A DNA stretch of 64,000 nt from Enterococcus sp. RIT-PI-f (lineage in GTDB: Bacteria > Bacillota > Bacilli > Lactobacillales > Enterococcaceae). The notes under the pieces are model-generated. The model was not told where the DNA came from and did no database searches. It saw only the letters and a program-made list of their open reading frames with translations. The stretch lies in assembly GCF_001297065.1 (NCBI RefSeq), contig NZ_LHOX01000018.1:401707-465706 (forward strand), written 5' to 3'. The translations under genes were made by a program, and so were the position numbers. This document shows, piece by piece, positions 1 through 9,964 of this stretch (positions are counted from its first letter, which is position 1; every line of letters begins with the position of its first letter).

Positions 1-58
1 GCTGATAGCGATTCGCTATCTACGCCCTATAGTGCTAAAGCTCTACAATGATCATGAG
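1..58 (+). promoter_or_regulatory. M-box (ykoK) magnesium riboswitch, 3' part only
   Basis: The first bases match the 3' half of the M-box aptamer, including the highly conserved block AGTGCTAAAGCTCTAC (about 32-47), preceded by a small hairpin GATAGCG/CGCTATC (4-20). M-box RNAs bind several Mg2+ ions and stop transcription when magnesium is plentiful. An intrinsic terminator follows at 65-97 and an Mg2+-transport ATPase gene lies downstream, as expected. The 5' part of the aptamer and the promoter lie outside the window. Recognised from memory of the Bacillus subtilis mgtE leader. Confidence 0.85.
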
Positions 59-64
59 TTTTTT

Positions 65-97
65 GCGCATGCTTATTGGGAGCATGCGCATTTTTTT
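65..97 (+). terminator. Intrinsic terminator of the M-box leader
   Basis: Perfect 9-bp stem GCGCATGCT/AGCATGCGC (65-73 and 81-89) followed by A and seven T. Its place directly after the M-box and before the leader ORF and mgtA makes it the expression platform: high Mg2+ should terminate here and low Mg2+ should allow read-through. Confidence 0.88.
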
Positions 98-152
98 GCA
101 TACGCGCGTGATCCAAGAGTGACTTGCTTATCAAACAGAAAGGAAGATTCAT

Positions 153-227
153 ATGGATACACCCAGTCCCCAGATGAACCCAGGTTCATCGCCAAGAATT
201 ACTAGGGGTGGCGCGAGCAACTCCTAA
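153..227 (+). CDS. Proline-rich leader peptide of mgtA (24 codons)
   Basis: A 24-residue ORF beginning M-D-T-P-S-P-Q-M-N-P and containing four prolines (residues 4, 6, 10, 14) and an Asp at position 2. It has a good ribosome binding site (AAAGGAAG, 139-146, 6 bases before the ATG) and ends 18 bases before the mgtA start. It lies after the M-box terminator, so it would be made only in read-through transcripts. Early acidic residue plus spaced prolines resembles the design of enterobacterial MgtL, where such codons destabilise the ribosome at low Mg2+; there is no sequence similarity beyond composition. Its last codons (222-227) overlap the strand that can cover the mgtA ribosome binding site. 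Function is inferred from position; the ORF is not a known family to me. Confidence 0.6.
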   Translation: MDTPSPQMNPGSSPRITRGGASNS

Positions 228-236
228 TTATAGGAG
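205..236 (+). promoter_or_regulatory. Two mutually exclusive hairpins controlling the mgtA ribosome binding site
   Basis: Hairpin A pairs 205-212 with 217-224 (GGGGTGGC / GCAACTCC, one internal G-A mismatch and one G-U) and closes with the GNRA loop GCGA. Hairpin B pairs CTCCTA (221-226) with TAGGAG (231-236), which is the mgtA Shine-Dalgarno sequence. Bases 221-224 are needed by both, so A exposes and B hides the ribosome binding site. Both sit in the last codons of the leader ORF, so leader translation should influence the choice. Confidence 0.6.
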
Positions 237-245
237 GAAAAGAGT

Positions 246-2837
246 ATGTTGAAAAAATTATCAAAAGACCAAGAATTGAAATTATTAGCAAAATTATCAG
301 AACGTGAATTATTGATGGAAATGCGGACTTCCTTCCAAGGATTGTCTGAAAAGGATGCGCAAGAACGACTAGAAGAGTACGGACCAAACAAAGTCGATGC
401 CCAAAAACCAACACCTGCCTGGTTGATGATTTTGCGCGCATTTAAAGATCCATTTGTGTTGGTGTTGGCTTTGTTGATGGTGATTTCCTTTATGACAGGA
501 GATATCGAAGCGGTGATCGTGATGGGTATCATGATCCTGGCAAGTGTGACGATCACATTCGTCCAAGAATACCGCTCGCAAAAAGCTAGTTTAGCGTTGA
601 AAGAATTGATCGAGAATACTTGTTCTGTGACACGGGCAGGTGTGACCCGAGAAATTCCAATGGATGAAGTGGTTCCGGGTGATATCGTGACACTCGCAAC
701 AGGAGATATGATACCAGCCGATGCTATTTTGATCTGGACCAAGGATTTATTTATCAATCAATCTTCATTGACTGGCGAATCAATGCCCGTTGAAAAATTT
801 GTCGATGCCGGTATCAAAGAAAGTGATACCAATGTTTCTGCCTTAGACATGCAAGATTTGGTCTTTATGGGTACCGATGTGTTAAGTGGTCAAGGAAAAG
901 CCATTATTTTAAAGACAGGACAAAGCACCTTTTTTGGGGATATTGCCCGCAATGCCACGACGAAACGCGGAAAGACTGCTTTTGAAGATGGGCTGACCAA
1001 AGTCAGCAAATTGTTGTTGAGAATGGTGATGATCTTATTCCCAATCGTTCTTTTGATCAATGGTTTTACCAAAGGTGATTGGAGTGAAGCATTGTTCTTC
1101 GCAATTGCAGTCGCTGTTGGCTTGACCCCAGAAATGCTGCCTATGATCGTTACCAGTAATTTAGCCAAAGGCGCCATGTCGCTTTCCAAAGAGAAAGTCA
1201 TCGTTAAAGAATTGCCTTCGATCCAAAATTTGGGCAGTATGGATGTGTTGTGTACAGACAAAACAGGGACGATCACGGAAGACCGGGTCGTGCTGGTGCA
1301 ACATTTAAATCCATTTGGTCAAGAGGATCAGCAGGTACTGGATATGACGTATTTGAATTCCTATTATCAAACTGGCTGGAAAAATTTGATGGATATCGCT
1401 GTCTTGAATTACTACGAAGAAGCCAAACTGGCGGAACCATTCCAAGAGGTGACGAAGGTCGATGAAATTCCTTTTGATTTCTCTCGTCGCCGCTTGACCG
1501 TTGTTGTCAATGCAGATGGCCATCAATTGATGGTGACCAAAGGTGCAGCAGAAGAAATGGAACAAGTCTGCAAATATGTTGAGATCGATGGTCAAATCAT
1601 GGAATTGACCGAAGATATTCGGGAAAAATTGCGCCAAGTCAATTTGCGATTAAATAAACAAGGAATGCGGGTCTTGACAGTCGCAGTCAAAAGAGATGCC
1701 CATGCGGATGCTGTCTATTCAGTTTCAGACGAGCAAGACATGATCATGATTGGTTTCATGGGCTTCTTAGATCCAGCCAAAGAATCAGCAAAAACGGCGA
1801 TTGCTTCCCTCCATGGCCATGGCATCAATGTCAAAGTCTTGACTGGTGACAATGCCATCGTTGCACAAAAAGTATGTAACGATGTTGGTATCGAAGCCGG
1901 CAGTTACTTGCTTGGTACGGAAATCGATCGCTTGTCTGATGAAGAGTTGGCTGAAAAAGCAGCCACAACCAATTTGTTTGCGAAACTCAATCCAATGCAA
2001 AAATCCCGCATCATCCAAACAATTCAAGCAGCGGGACACACGGTTGGTTTTATGGGGGATGGGATCAACGATGCACCAGCTTTGCGTACTGCTGATGTGG
2101 GCATCTCAGTTGATACAGCCGCGGATATTACAAAGGATGCTAGTTCGATCATCCTATTGGAAAAAAGCTTGGACGTTTTAGATAAAGGTGTCATTGAAGG
2201 CCGTAAAGTCTTTACCAATATGATGAAGTATATCAAGATGACATTGAGTTCAAACTTTGGTAACGTCTTTTCAATTTTGGTAGCCAGTGCCTTCTTGCCG
2301 TTTCTGCCAATGCTGTCAATTCAATTGCTGGTTCAAAATCTGGTGTATGATATGGCGCAATTGACGATTCCTTGGGACAATGTTGATCAAGAAGAATTAG
2401 CGAAACCAGTGAAATGGCAAGTTAGAGGTTTATTGAAGTTTACCGTAGGCATCGGACCAGTCAGCAGTATTTTTGATATCACAACTTTCTTGGTGATGTG
2501 GCATGTTTTCCAAGCCAATACAGTTCAAGAACAAGCCCTATTCCAAGCTGGGTGGTTTATGATCGGGTTGACGACGCAAACATTGGTAGTCCACATGATC
2601 AGAACCCGCAAGCTGCCTTTTATCAAAAGTATTGCTTCGCCAGCTGTCTTACTATCTAGTGTGTTGGCGATCGCTGTAGGCTTCGTGATCATCTTGACGC
2701 CTTTGCATACAGTGTTTGATTTCGCAACGTTGCCTGCTTCTTATTGGCCATGGTTTATTGGCATCAACCTTGCTTATTTAGTAACAGTTGAGTTGGCCAA
2801 AAGAATTTATATTCGCGTGACGCAAGAATGGATTTAA
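246..2837 (+). CDS. mgtA: Magnesium-transporting P-type ATPase, MgtA/MgtB type
   Basis: A P3-type ATPase of 863 residues, close to the usual MgtA length (about 900), that brings Mg2+ into the cell. It has an N-terminal cation-ATPase domain, paired membrane helices near residues 60-105, the TGES actuator loop, the phosphorylation motif DKTGT with Asp near residue 338, a nucleotide-binding domain, the hinge motif GDGIND near 604, and six C-terminal membrane helices. The ATG follows TAGGAGG (231-237), part of a sequestering hairpin. Control is expected from the upstream M-box, terminator and leader ORF. It is followed directly by a terminator, so it is monocistronic. MgtA versus a related magnesium or manganese transporter cannot be fully separated by sequence, but the M-box supports Mg2+. 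Confidence 0.93.
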   Translation: MLKKLSKDQELKLLAKLSERELLMEMRTSFQGLSEKDAQERLEEYGPNKVDAQKPTPAWLMILRAFKDPFVLVLALLMVISFMTGDIEAVIVMGIMILASVTITFVQEYRSQKASLALKELIENTCSVTRAGVTREIPMDEVVPGDIVTLATGDMIPADAILIWTKDLFINQSSLTGESMPVEKFVDAGIKESDTNVSALDMQDLVFMGTDVLSGQGKAIILKTGQSTFFGDIARNATTKRGKTAFEDGLTKVSKLLLRMVMILFPIVLLINGFTKGDWSEALFFAIAVAVGLTPEMLPMIVTSNLAKGAMSLSKEKVIVKELPSIQNLGSMDVLCTDKTGTITEDRVVLVQHLNPFGQEDQQVLDMTYLNSYYQTGWKNLMDIAVLNYYEEAKLAEPFQEVTKVDEIPFDFSRRRLTVVVNADGHQLMVTKGAAEEMEQVCKYVEIDGQIMELTEDIREKLRQVNLRLNKQGMRVLTVAVKRDAHADAVYSVSDEQDMIMIGFMGFLDPAKESAKTAIASLHGHGINVKVLTGDNAIVAQKVCNDVGIEAGSYLLGTEIDRLSDEELAEKAATTNLFAKLNPMQKSRIIQTIQAAGHTVGFMGDGINDAPALRTADVGISVDTAADITKDASSIILLEKSLDVLDKGVIEGRKVFTNMMKYIKMTLSSNFGNVFSILVASAFLPFLPMLSIQLLVQNLVYDMAQLTIPWDNVDQEELAKPVKWQVRGLLKFTVGIGPVSSIFDITTFLVMWHVFQANTVQEQALFQAGWFMIGLTTQTLVVHMIRTRKLPFIKSIASPAVLLSSVLAIAVGFVIILTPLHTVFDFATLPASYWPWFIGINLAYLVTVELAKRIYIRVTQEWI

Positions 2838-2842
2838 ACTAG

Positions 2843-2893
2843 CAGATCGTCGTTTCCTTCAATCAAGAGGGGAGTGGCGATCTGTTTCTTTTT
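2843..2893 (+). terminator. Terminator after mgtA
   Basis: Stem CAGATCG (2843-2849) / CGATCTG (2878-2884) with a long purine-rich loop and a T-rich tail TTTCTTTTT. Confidence 0.7.
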
Positions 2894-3075
2894 GTCTTGA
2901 TTCTGTATTATTTTTTTCTCATATTCAAAAAATCGACTATCACACAAGTCAATTACTTCACAATTACAAATGAGAAATAAGCAAACCTGCTGTTAGGGTA
3001 AACGCTGATTGCTGTACTATTCTTAAACGAAAAAAAGAATTTCCTTAGAAAATTTACAAGAAAGCGATTCCTTAA

Positions 3076-3118
3076 ATGTGATAAATTTCACTAATCTTTT
3101 CTTAAGAGTTGCTATACT
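3076..3118 (+). promoter_or_regulatory. pdh promoter region with Rex-like operator
   Basis: The 380-base gap between mgtA and pdhA holds an extended -10 (TGC TATACT, TATACT at 3113-3118) with a poor -35. Just upstream is an 18-base dyad ATGTGATAAATTTCACTA (3076-3093) that matches 14 of 18 positions of the Rex (NADH/NAD+ sensor) consensus TTGTGAAATATTTCACAA and covers the -35 area. An inverted repeat CTGTTA (3222-3227) / TAACAG (3247-3252) lies close to the pdhA ribosome binding site. Nothing else is evident in the gap. Confidence 0.5.
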
Positions 3119-3249
3119 AGGCATTCTTTTATTAAAAAAAATACCCTTTTCACTTGTCATTTTCCAAGTTAAATGATAATTTATAAGAGTAAATGAAATT
3201 TCGATAGTACAGATTTAAACCCTGTTACATACGAAAATGACTTTTTTAA

Positions 3250-4380
<1,131 letters not shown>

Positions 4381-4382
4381 TC

Positions 4383-5360
4383 ATGGCACAAAAAACAATG
4401 ATCCAAGCAATTACAGATGCCTTAGCTGTTGAAATGGAAAATGACAAAGAGATTTTAGTCTTTGGTGAAGACGTCGGTAAAAACGGCGGTGTATTCCGTG
4501 CAACAGAAGGTTTACAAGAAAAATTTGGCGAAGACCGTGTATTTGATACTCCGCTTGCTGAATCTGGTATTGGCGGTTTGGCTTTTGGTTTAGCATTAGA
4601 AGGCTTCCGTCCAGTTCCTGAAATCCAATTCTTTGGTTTCGTTTTTGAAACATTTGATGAAATCGTTGGACAAATGGCACGTACACGTTACCGTATGGGT
4701 GGTACACGTAATCTGCCAATCACGATCCGCTCACCATTTGGTGGTGGCGTGCATACACCAGAATTGCACTCAGACAACTTAGAAGGTTTGATTGCGCAAT
4801 CTCCTGGTATCCGTGTCGTGATCCCTTCAAATCCATATGATGCGAAAGGACTATTGATTGCAGCAATCCGCAGCAATGACCCAGTTGTCTTTTTAGAGCA
4901 CATGAAATTGTACCGTTCATTCCGTGAAGAAGTGCCAGAAGAAGCATACGAAGTGCCTTTGGATAAAGCAGCAGTGACCCGTGAAGGTTCTGATGTATCA
5001 ATCATCACTTACGGTGCTATGGTTCGTGAAGCAATCAAAGCAGCAGATAACTTAGCTAAAGAAAACATCAATGCTGAAATTATCGACTTGCGTACAGTGG
5101 CGCCACTTGATGTAGAAACAATCATCAAATCAGTAGAAAAAACTGGTCGTGTGGTCGTTGTGCAAGAAGCGCAAAAACAAGCAGGTGTAGCGGCACAAGT
5201 CGTTTCTGAAATTTCTGAACGTGCGGTTCTATCACTTGAAGCACCAATCGGACGCGTATCTGCACCAGATACTATTTTCCCATTCGGTCAAGCTGAAAAC
5301 ATTTGGTTGCCAAATGCAAAAGATATCGAAGACAAAGTGAAAGAAATCGTGAACTTTTAA
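4383..5360 (+). CDS. pdhB: Pyruvate dehydrogenase E1 component, beta subunit
   Basis: The 325-residue beta chain of E1, with the N-terminal pyrimidine-binding transketolase fold ([12 protein letters not shown] near residue 28) and a C-terminal transketolase domain. It completes the E1 heterotetramer with PdhA. It begins 2 bases after pdhA, with AAGGAG inside the end of pdhA as ribosome binding site, so the two are translationally linked, and is followed 24 bases later by pdhC. Nothing unusual. Confidence 0.97.
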   Translation: MAQKTMIQAITDALAVEMENDKEILVFGEDVGKNGGVFRATEGLQEKFGEDRVFDTPLAESGIGGLAFGLALEGFRPVPEIQFFGFVFETFDEIVGQMARTRYRMGGTRNLPITIRSPFGGGVHTPELHSDNLEGLIAQSPGIRVVIPSNPYDAKGLLIAAIRSNDPVVFLEHMKLYRSFREEVPEEAYEVPLDKAAVTREGSDVSIITYGAMVREAIKAADNLAKENINAEIIDLRTVAPLDVETIIKSVEKTGRVVVVQEAQKQAGVAAQVVSEISERAVLSLEAPIGRVSAPDTIFPFGQAENIWLPNAKDIEDKVKEIVNF

Positions 5361-5384
5361 TAGTTAAGAAGGGAAGAATAGACA

Positions 5385-7043
5385 ATGGCATTTCAATTTA
5401 AATTACCGGATATCGGTGAAGGAATTGCAGAAGGCGAAATCGTCAAATGGTTCGTCAAAGCAGGGGATACCATCAATGAAGATGATACCTTACTAGAAGT
5501 TCAAAATGATAAATCAGTGGAAGAAATTCCATCTCCAGTGACAGGAACTGTCAAAAGTATCGTTGTTCCAGAAGGTACAGTTGCCAATGTAGGTGATGTA
5601 CTGGTTGAAATCGATGCACCTGGACACGAAGACAACGAAGGCGATGCAGGCGTGGCTGCTGAATCACAAACACCAGCAAAACCAGCTGCTGAACCAACGA
5701 CAGAAACAACATCTGAAGCTGCTTCAGGTTCATCTGAAGGCTCTGGTGTCTTCCAATTCAAATTACCAGATATCGGTGAAGGGATTGCTGAAGGCGAAAT
5801 CGTGAAATGGTTCGTTAAAGCAGGAGATACCATCAACGAAGATGATACGCTATTAGAAGTTCAAAACGACAAATCAGTGGAAGAAATTCCATCTCCAGTA
5901 ACCGGTACGGTGAAAACGATCGTAGTTGCAGAAGGTACAGTTGCCAATGTAGGTGATGTATTGGTCGAAATCGATGCACCTGGCCACAATGAACCAGCGG
6001 CATCATCTAGCACTTCAACAGCTGCAGAAGCACCAAAAGAAAAAGTTGAAACATCTGGATCAGCAAGTGTTGTAGAAGCAGCAGATCCAAACAAACGTGT
6101 CTTGGCAATGCCTTCAGTACGTCAATTTGCCCGTGAAAAAGATGTAGACATTTCTCAAGTCTCTGCAAGCGGCAAAGGCGGACGTGTCACAAAAGAAGAT
6201 ATTGAAAACTTCTTATCAGGTGGCGGATCATCTGCGCCAGCAGCTGCTGCAGCGCCAGCGAAAGAAGAAGCGAAAGCACCTGCGGCGGCTGAAAGCAAAC
6301 CTGCGGCACCTGCAAAAGCCTTCAAGTCTAATTTAGGTGACTTAGAAGAACGTGTTGCGTTAACACCTACACGTAAAGCAATCGCTAAAGCAATGGTCAA
6401 CAGCAAACATACTGCACCACATGTGACATTGCATGATGAAGTTGAAGTAACCAATCTTTGGGATAACCGTAAGAAGTTCAAAGAAGTTGCTGCTGCCAAC
6501 GGCACAAAATTAACTTTCTTACCATATGTTGTGAAAGCTTTGACTGCAACAGTGAAGAAATTCCCTATCTTGAATGCGTCTATTGATGATGCAAAACAAG
6601 AAATTGTGTACAAAAACTACTATAATATCGGTATCGCAACAGATACAGATCATGGATTGTATGTACCAAACGTCAAAGATGCAGACCGTAAAGGCATGTT
6701 CACGATCGCTGACGAAATCAACGAAAAAGCAAAACTTGCCCATGATGGCAAACTTGCTGCTGATGATATGCGTAACGGCACAATCACGATCAGCAACATT
6801 GGTTCTGTAGGCGGCGGCTGGTTCACACCAGTAATCAACTTCCCTGAAGTGGCTATTTTGGGTGTTGGTACGATTGCGCAACAACCAATCGTCAATGCTG
6901 AAGGTGAAATCGTTGTTGGCCGTGTGATGAAATTATCACTAAGCTTCGACCACCGTATCGTTGATGGTGCGACAGCCCAACAAGCAATGAATAATATCAA
7001 ACGTCTATTAGCTGATCCTGAGCTATTAATGATGGAAGGATGA
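5385..7043 (+). CDS. pdhC: Dihydrolipoamide acetyltransferase (PDH E2) with two lipoyl domains
   Basis: The 552-residue core of the PDH complex. It carries two lipoyl domains (about residues 2-80 and 122-200) joined and followed by Ala/Pro/Ser-rich linkers; the lipoylated Lys lies in NDKSVEE (Lys 43 in the first). A peripheral subunit-binding domain (about 235-275) docks E1 and E3, and the catalytic domain ends with the active-site motif DHRIVDG (His 523, Asp 527). The two lipoyl domains are nearly identical (two differences seen over about 79 residues), a recent or converted duplication; two domains are known in enterococci. Start chosen at the ATG after AAGAAGGGAAG. Confidence 0.97.
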   Translation: MAFQFKLPDIGEGIAEGEIVKWFVKAGDTINEDDTLLEVQNDKSVEEIPSPVTGTVKSIVVPEGTVANVGDVLVEIDAPGHEDNEGDAGVAAESQTPAKPAAEPTTETTSEAASGSSEGSGVFQFKLPDIGEGIAEGEIVKWFVKAGDTINEDDTLLEVQNDKSVEEIPSPVTGTVKTIVVAEGTVANVGDVLVEIDAPGHNEPAASSSTSTAAEAPKEKVETSGSASVVEAADPNKRVLAMPSVRQFAREKDVDISQVSASGKGGRVTKEDIENFLSGGGSSAPAAAAAPAKEEAKAPAAAESKPAAPAKAFKSNLGDLEERVALTPTRKAIAKAMVNSKHTAPHVTLHDEVEVTNLWDNRKKFKEVAAANGTKLTFLPYVVKALTATVKKFPILNASIDDAKQEIVYKNYYNIGIATDTDHGLYVPNVKDADRKGMFTIADEINEKAKLAHDGKLAADDMRNGTITISNIGSVGGGWFTPVINFPEVAILGVGTIAQQPIVNAEGEIVVGRVMKLSLSFDHRIVDGATAQQAMNNIKRLLADPELLMMEG

Positions 7044-7050
7044 TTTACAA

Positions 7051-8457
7051 ATGGTAGTAGGAGATTTTGCTGTTGAATTAGATACAGTTGTAATCGGTGC
7101 GGGACCTGGCGGCTATGTAGCTGCCATCCGCGCTGCTGAAATGGGCCAAAAAGTGGCAATCATTGAAAGAGAATATATTGGCGGCGTTTGTTTGAATGTC
7201 GGTTGTATTCCTTCAAAAGCGTTGATCGCTGCTGGTCATCATTACCAAGAATCGTTAGATTCAACCATGTTTGGTGTAAACACTGAGAATGTCACTTTAG
7301 ATTTCACCAAAACACAAGAATGGAAAGACAACAAAGTTGTGAAAACATTGACGACCGGCGTTGGTTTTCTATTGAAAAAACACAAAGTTGAAAGCATTGA
7401 AGGAGAAGCATTCTTCGTTGATGACCATACATTACGTGTCATCCATCCTGATTCAGCTCAAACGTATTCTTTCAACAATGCAATCATCGCGACTGGTTCT
7501 CGTCCAATCGAAATCAAAGGCTTTAAATTTGGCGGCCGTGTGATCGATTCGACTGGCGGACTGGCATTAAAAGAAGTACCGAAGAAATTAGTGGTCATCG
7601 GTGGCGGTGTGATCGGTTCTGAACTAGGTGCCGCTTATGCGAACTTAGGTGCTGAAGTAACGATCCTTGAAGGTTCTCCTCAAATTTTACCTACGTATGA
7701 AAAAGACATGGTAAAATTAGTTGAAGAAGACTTTGCCAAAAAAGGCGTGACAGTTGTAACGAATGCAATGGCGAAAGAAGCTGTTGACAATGGTGACAGT
7801 GTCACTGTTAAATATGCTGTTGATGGCAAAGAAGAAGAAGTGACTGCAGATTATGTGATGGTGACTGTTGGTCGTCGTCCAAATACGGATGACATGGGCT
7901 TAGAACAAGCTGGTGTTGAAGTAGGCGAACGCGGATTGATCAATGTTGACAAACAAGGTCGCACAAATGTAGCAAATATTTATGCAATCGGCGATATCGT
8001 TCCTGGTGCAGCGCTTGCCCATAAAGCAAGCTACGAAGCAAAAATTGCTGCTGAAGCAATTTCTGGCAAAAAAGTAGCTGTTGATTATAAAGCAATGCCT
8101 GCCGTTGCCTTTACAGATCCAGAATTGGCTTCTGTCGGCATGACGATCAAAGATGCAAAAGATGCTGGAATCGAAGCAAAAGCCTTCAAATTCCCATTCT
8201 CTGGAAATGGTCGTGCCTTATCATTAGGCAAAACAGAAGGATTTATCCGTCTTGTAACGACTGTTGAAGACAATGTGATCATCGGCGCACAAATCGCTGG
8301 CTTAGGCGCAAGCGACATGGTATCAGAATTGGCACTTGCCATTGAATCTGGTATGAACGCAGAAGATATCGCATTAACGATCCATCCACATCCATCATTG
8401 GGTGAAATCACGATGGACGCAGCAGAATTGGCATTAGGTATGCCAATCCATATCTAA
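7051..8457 (+). CDS. pdhD: Dihydrolipoamide dehydrogenase (PDH E3)
   Basis: The 468-residue FAD flavoenzyme that re-oxidises the lipoyl groups of E2 with NAD+. It shows the N-terminal FAD dinucleotide fold [11 protein letters not shown], the redox-active disulfide in [13 protein letters not shown], the NAD fold [10 protein letters not shown] (about 187-196) and the C-terminal catalytic HPHPS. Last gene of the pdh operon, 7 bases after pdhC, followed by a strong terminator. The start ATG has AAGGA 10 bases upstream, within the end of pdhC. Confidence 0.97.
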   Translation: MVVGDFAVELDTVVIGAGPGGYVAAIRAAEMGQKVAIIEREYIGGVCLNVGCIPSKALIAAGHHYQESLDSTMFGVNTENVTLDFTKTQEWKDNKVVKTLTTGVGFLLKKHKVESIEGEAFFVDDHTLRVIHPDSAQTYSFNNAIIATGSRPIEIKGFKFGGRVIDSTGGLALKEVPKKLVVIGGGVIGSELGAAYANLGAEVTILEGSPQILPTYEKDMVKLVEEDFAKKGVTVVTNAMAKEAVDNGDSVTVKYAVDGKEEEVTADYVMVTVGRRPNTDDMGLEQAGVEVGERGLINVDKQGRTNVANIYAIGDIVPGAALAHKASYEAKIAAEAISGKKVAVDYKAMPAVAFTDPELASVGMTIKDAKDAGIEAKAFKFPFSGNGRALSLGKTEGFIRLVTTVEDNVIIGAQIAGLGASDMVSELALAIESGMNAEDIALTIHPHPSLGEITMDAAELALGMPIHI

Positions 8458-8467
8458 TCGCGTTCGA

Positions 8468-8498
8468 CCCGTTGACTGAAAAGTCAGCGGGTTTTTTT
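8468..8498 (+). terminator. Terminator of the pdh operon
   Basis: Ten-base-pair stem CCCGTTGACT / AGTCAGCGGG with a GAAA loop and seven T. Confidence 0.9.
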
Positions 8499-8502
8499 GT
8501 AT

Positions 8503-8538
8503 TTTAAAACGGTGCTGCCCACAAGAGCAGCACCGTTT
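8503..8538 (-). terminator. Terminator of the EIIC-like gene
   Basis: Perfect 12-bp stem AAACGGTGCTGC (8507-8518) / GCAGCACCGTTT (8527-8538); read on the minus strand it ends in a short T run. Confidence 0.7.
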
Positions 8539-8573
8539 AGATGATCTTAAACAGGTTGATTGAATTGCTGAAC

Positions 8574-9641
8574 CTATTGCAATTCGATCGTCAAGCTGCC
8601 TTTGTTTGCTTTTCCTAATGCCAACATACCGCGGTAAAAGACATAAGTTAATGTCCCAGACAGCAAGACACCAATCAGACAATAGACAATGAAGCCAGAA
8701 CGATCTGTTGCAAATAAATTCAGAGGCGCAATCAGTGAGTTCAATCCTAAACCTGCCAATTCATAGTTGGTAGAAAAATGAAAGACGGTCGTAGCTAGCG
8801 GGGCACAGATTGCTGCCGATAGGAAAGGCGGGATCACCATTTGTGGATTTTTGGTCAAATTGGCAAATTGGACCTTCGGTGTGATCAATCCTTGTGCAAT
8901 ATTGGCCCCTAAATTGTTTTCTTGAAACGACATAACCGTAAAGCCGACAAATTGTGCAGTACAGCCAATCAACGCTGCGGCGGAGGACACTGGATCCAAT
9001 TGTAAGGCAATCGCCAACGCTACAGAGGAAGCAGGGGTCATGAGCAAGGTGCTCCAGGCCACAGCAATCACGATCGAGCCGATGATAGGGGAAATCGTGA
9101 TCGATTGTGCCATAAAGCCGCTAATGGCCAATAGCATCGGTGTTGTGACATACGCAAAGCCGACACCTGCTAATCCGCCAAAAAACAAACTGCCCAGAGG
9201 GACCAGAATCATATCCAATGGCGTTTTGCCTGTCAGCCATTTACCGATCAACGCAGCCACAAGTCCGGCCATTACCGCACTGATCGGTTGACCACCAGTC
9301 AATACGACAGCACCGATGCCTTGTGAAGCGCTGATCCCAGTCATGGTGGTTGCTTCAACTGCGGCTTGGGTAAAATACAGGCCATCAGAGGCAATGGCAG
9401 CAGCGATCATAGAAGTGAATATCACTAATGTATTTGTTTTTAATTGATAAGCGATCCCTGCACCAAAAGCGGGAGCTAAGAGTAATTTTGAGATCGTTCC
9501 TATCGTACCGATCGTAGCAAGCCCAGTTAATTGACCAATCGTTTCTAATAATAGACCAACCCCTAATGCAACCAGTACGGCATTCGAAACACCTAAAGAT
9601 ACTTTGTAGACATATTCTTTCACTGAAATCTTTTCTTCCAT
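8574..9641 (-). CDS. PTS EIIC-like membrane protein (PTS_EIIC_2 family)
   Basis: An integral membrane protein of about 355 residues with some nine or ten hydrophobic segments, rich in Gly and Ala, resembling the stand-alone EIIC_2 family of phosphotransferase-type sugar permeases. No EIIA or EIIB gene lies next to it, so the substrate and even phosphorylation coupling are unknown. A TTG nine bases upstream (9650) would extend it by three residues, but the ATG at 9641 is better placed behind the AAAGGAAG ribosome binding site. A near-perfect sigma-A promoter and a cre-like site lie upstream, which suggests carbon catabolite control. Confidence 0.75.
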   Translation of the reverse strand: MEEKISVKEYVYKVSLGVSNAVLVALGVGLLLETIGQLTGLATIGTIGTISKLLLAPAFGAGIAYQLKTNTLVIFTSMIAAAIASDGLYFTQAAVEATTMTGISASQGIGAVVLTGGQPISAVMAGLVAALIGKWLTGKTPLDMILVPLGSLFFGGLAGVGFAYVTTPMLLAISGFMAQSITISPIIGSIVIAVAWSTLLMTPASSVALAIALQLDPVSSAAALIGCTAQFVGFTVMSFQENNLGANIAQGLITPKVQFANLTKNPQMVIPPFLSAAICAPLATTVFHFSTNYELAGLGLNSLIAPLNLFATDRSGFIVYCLIGVLLSGTLTYVFYRGMLALGKANKGSLTIELQ

Positions 9642-9696
9642 ATCGGACAAAACTTCCTTTCAATAACTAAATTGTTTGAAATTTTAGATTTTTCAA

Positions 9697-9744
9697 ATTA
9701 TAACAATTAGCGTTGCGTCTGTCAATTGAAAATAAACGGTTTCA
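9697..9744 (-). promoter_or_regulatory. Consensus sigma-A promoter with cre-like site, for the EIIC-like gene
   Basis: On the minus strand TTGACA (9725-9720), 17-base spacer, TATAAT (9702-9697): a full consensus match. Just upstream of the -35, AATAAACGGTTTCA (9731-9744) agrees with the CcpA cre consensus TGWAANCGNTNWCA at 12 of 14 positions. Confidence 0.65.
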
Positions 9745-9850
9745 TGTGAATAAAAAAAACAAATTCCAAGTAAATTAATATGTTAGCGCTCTATTTTTAG
9801 CGATAGGTTTTTCTCATAGATACCGGTTTATTTTTAGAGATGGGTCTAGT

Positions 9851-9919
9851 GGTGATCAGGAATCATGATCACCGTAGAATAGGTCGGCAATTGACAGAAA
9901 AATCTGACAGTGTTACGCT
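9851..9919 (+). promoter_or_regulatory. metY promoter with upstream palindrome
   Basis: TTGACA (9891-9896), 17-base spacer, extended -10 TGT TACGCT (TACGCT 9914-9919). Eighteen bases before the -35 there is a perfect dyad GGTGATCA (9851-9858) / TGATCACC (9866-9873), a likely operator rather than a terminator since no T run follows. The regulator is not known. Confidence 0.6.
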
Positions 9920-9964
9920 TCAGCTACTATTTGACTACCATAAAGATTTACAGGAGGAATGATG

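Noticed and set aside
1..64. yybP-ykoY manganese riboswitch as the mgtA leader
   Set aside because: The GTGCTAAAGCTCTAC block fits the M-box 3' end; the typical manganese riboswitch loops are not present in the visible part.
224..757. Long antisense ORF opposite the start of mgtA
   Set aside because: Shadow of a real coding sequence; codon pattern follows the mgtA frame and there is no ribosome binding site.
5391..5990. Direct repeats as a possible mobile or CRISPR-type repeat
   Set aside because: They encode the two lipoyl domains of E2. No CRISPR-like array of short repeats and spacers is visible anywhere in the window.
6155..6613. 152-residue antisense ORF within pdhC
   Set aside because: Results from the Ala/Pro-rich linker codons read backwards; no initiation signals.
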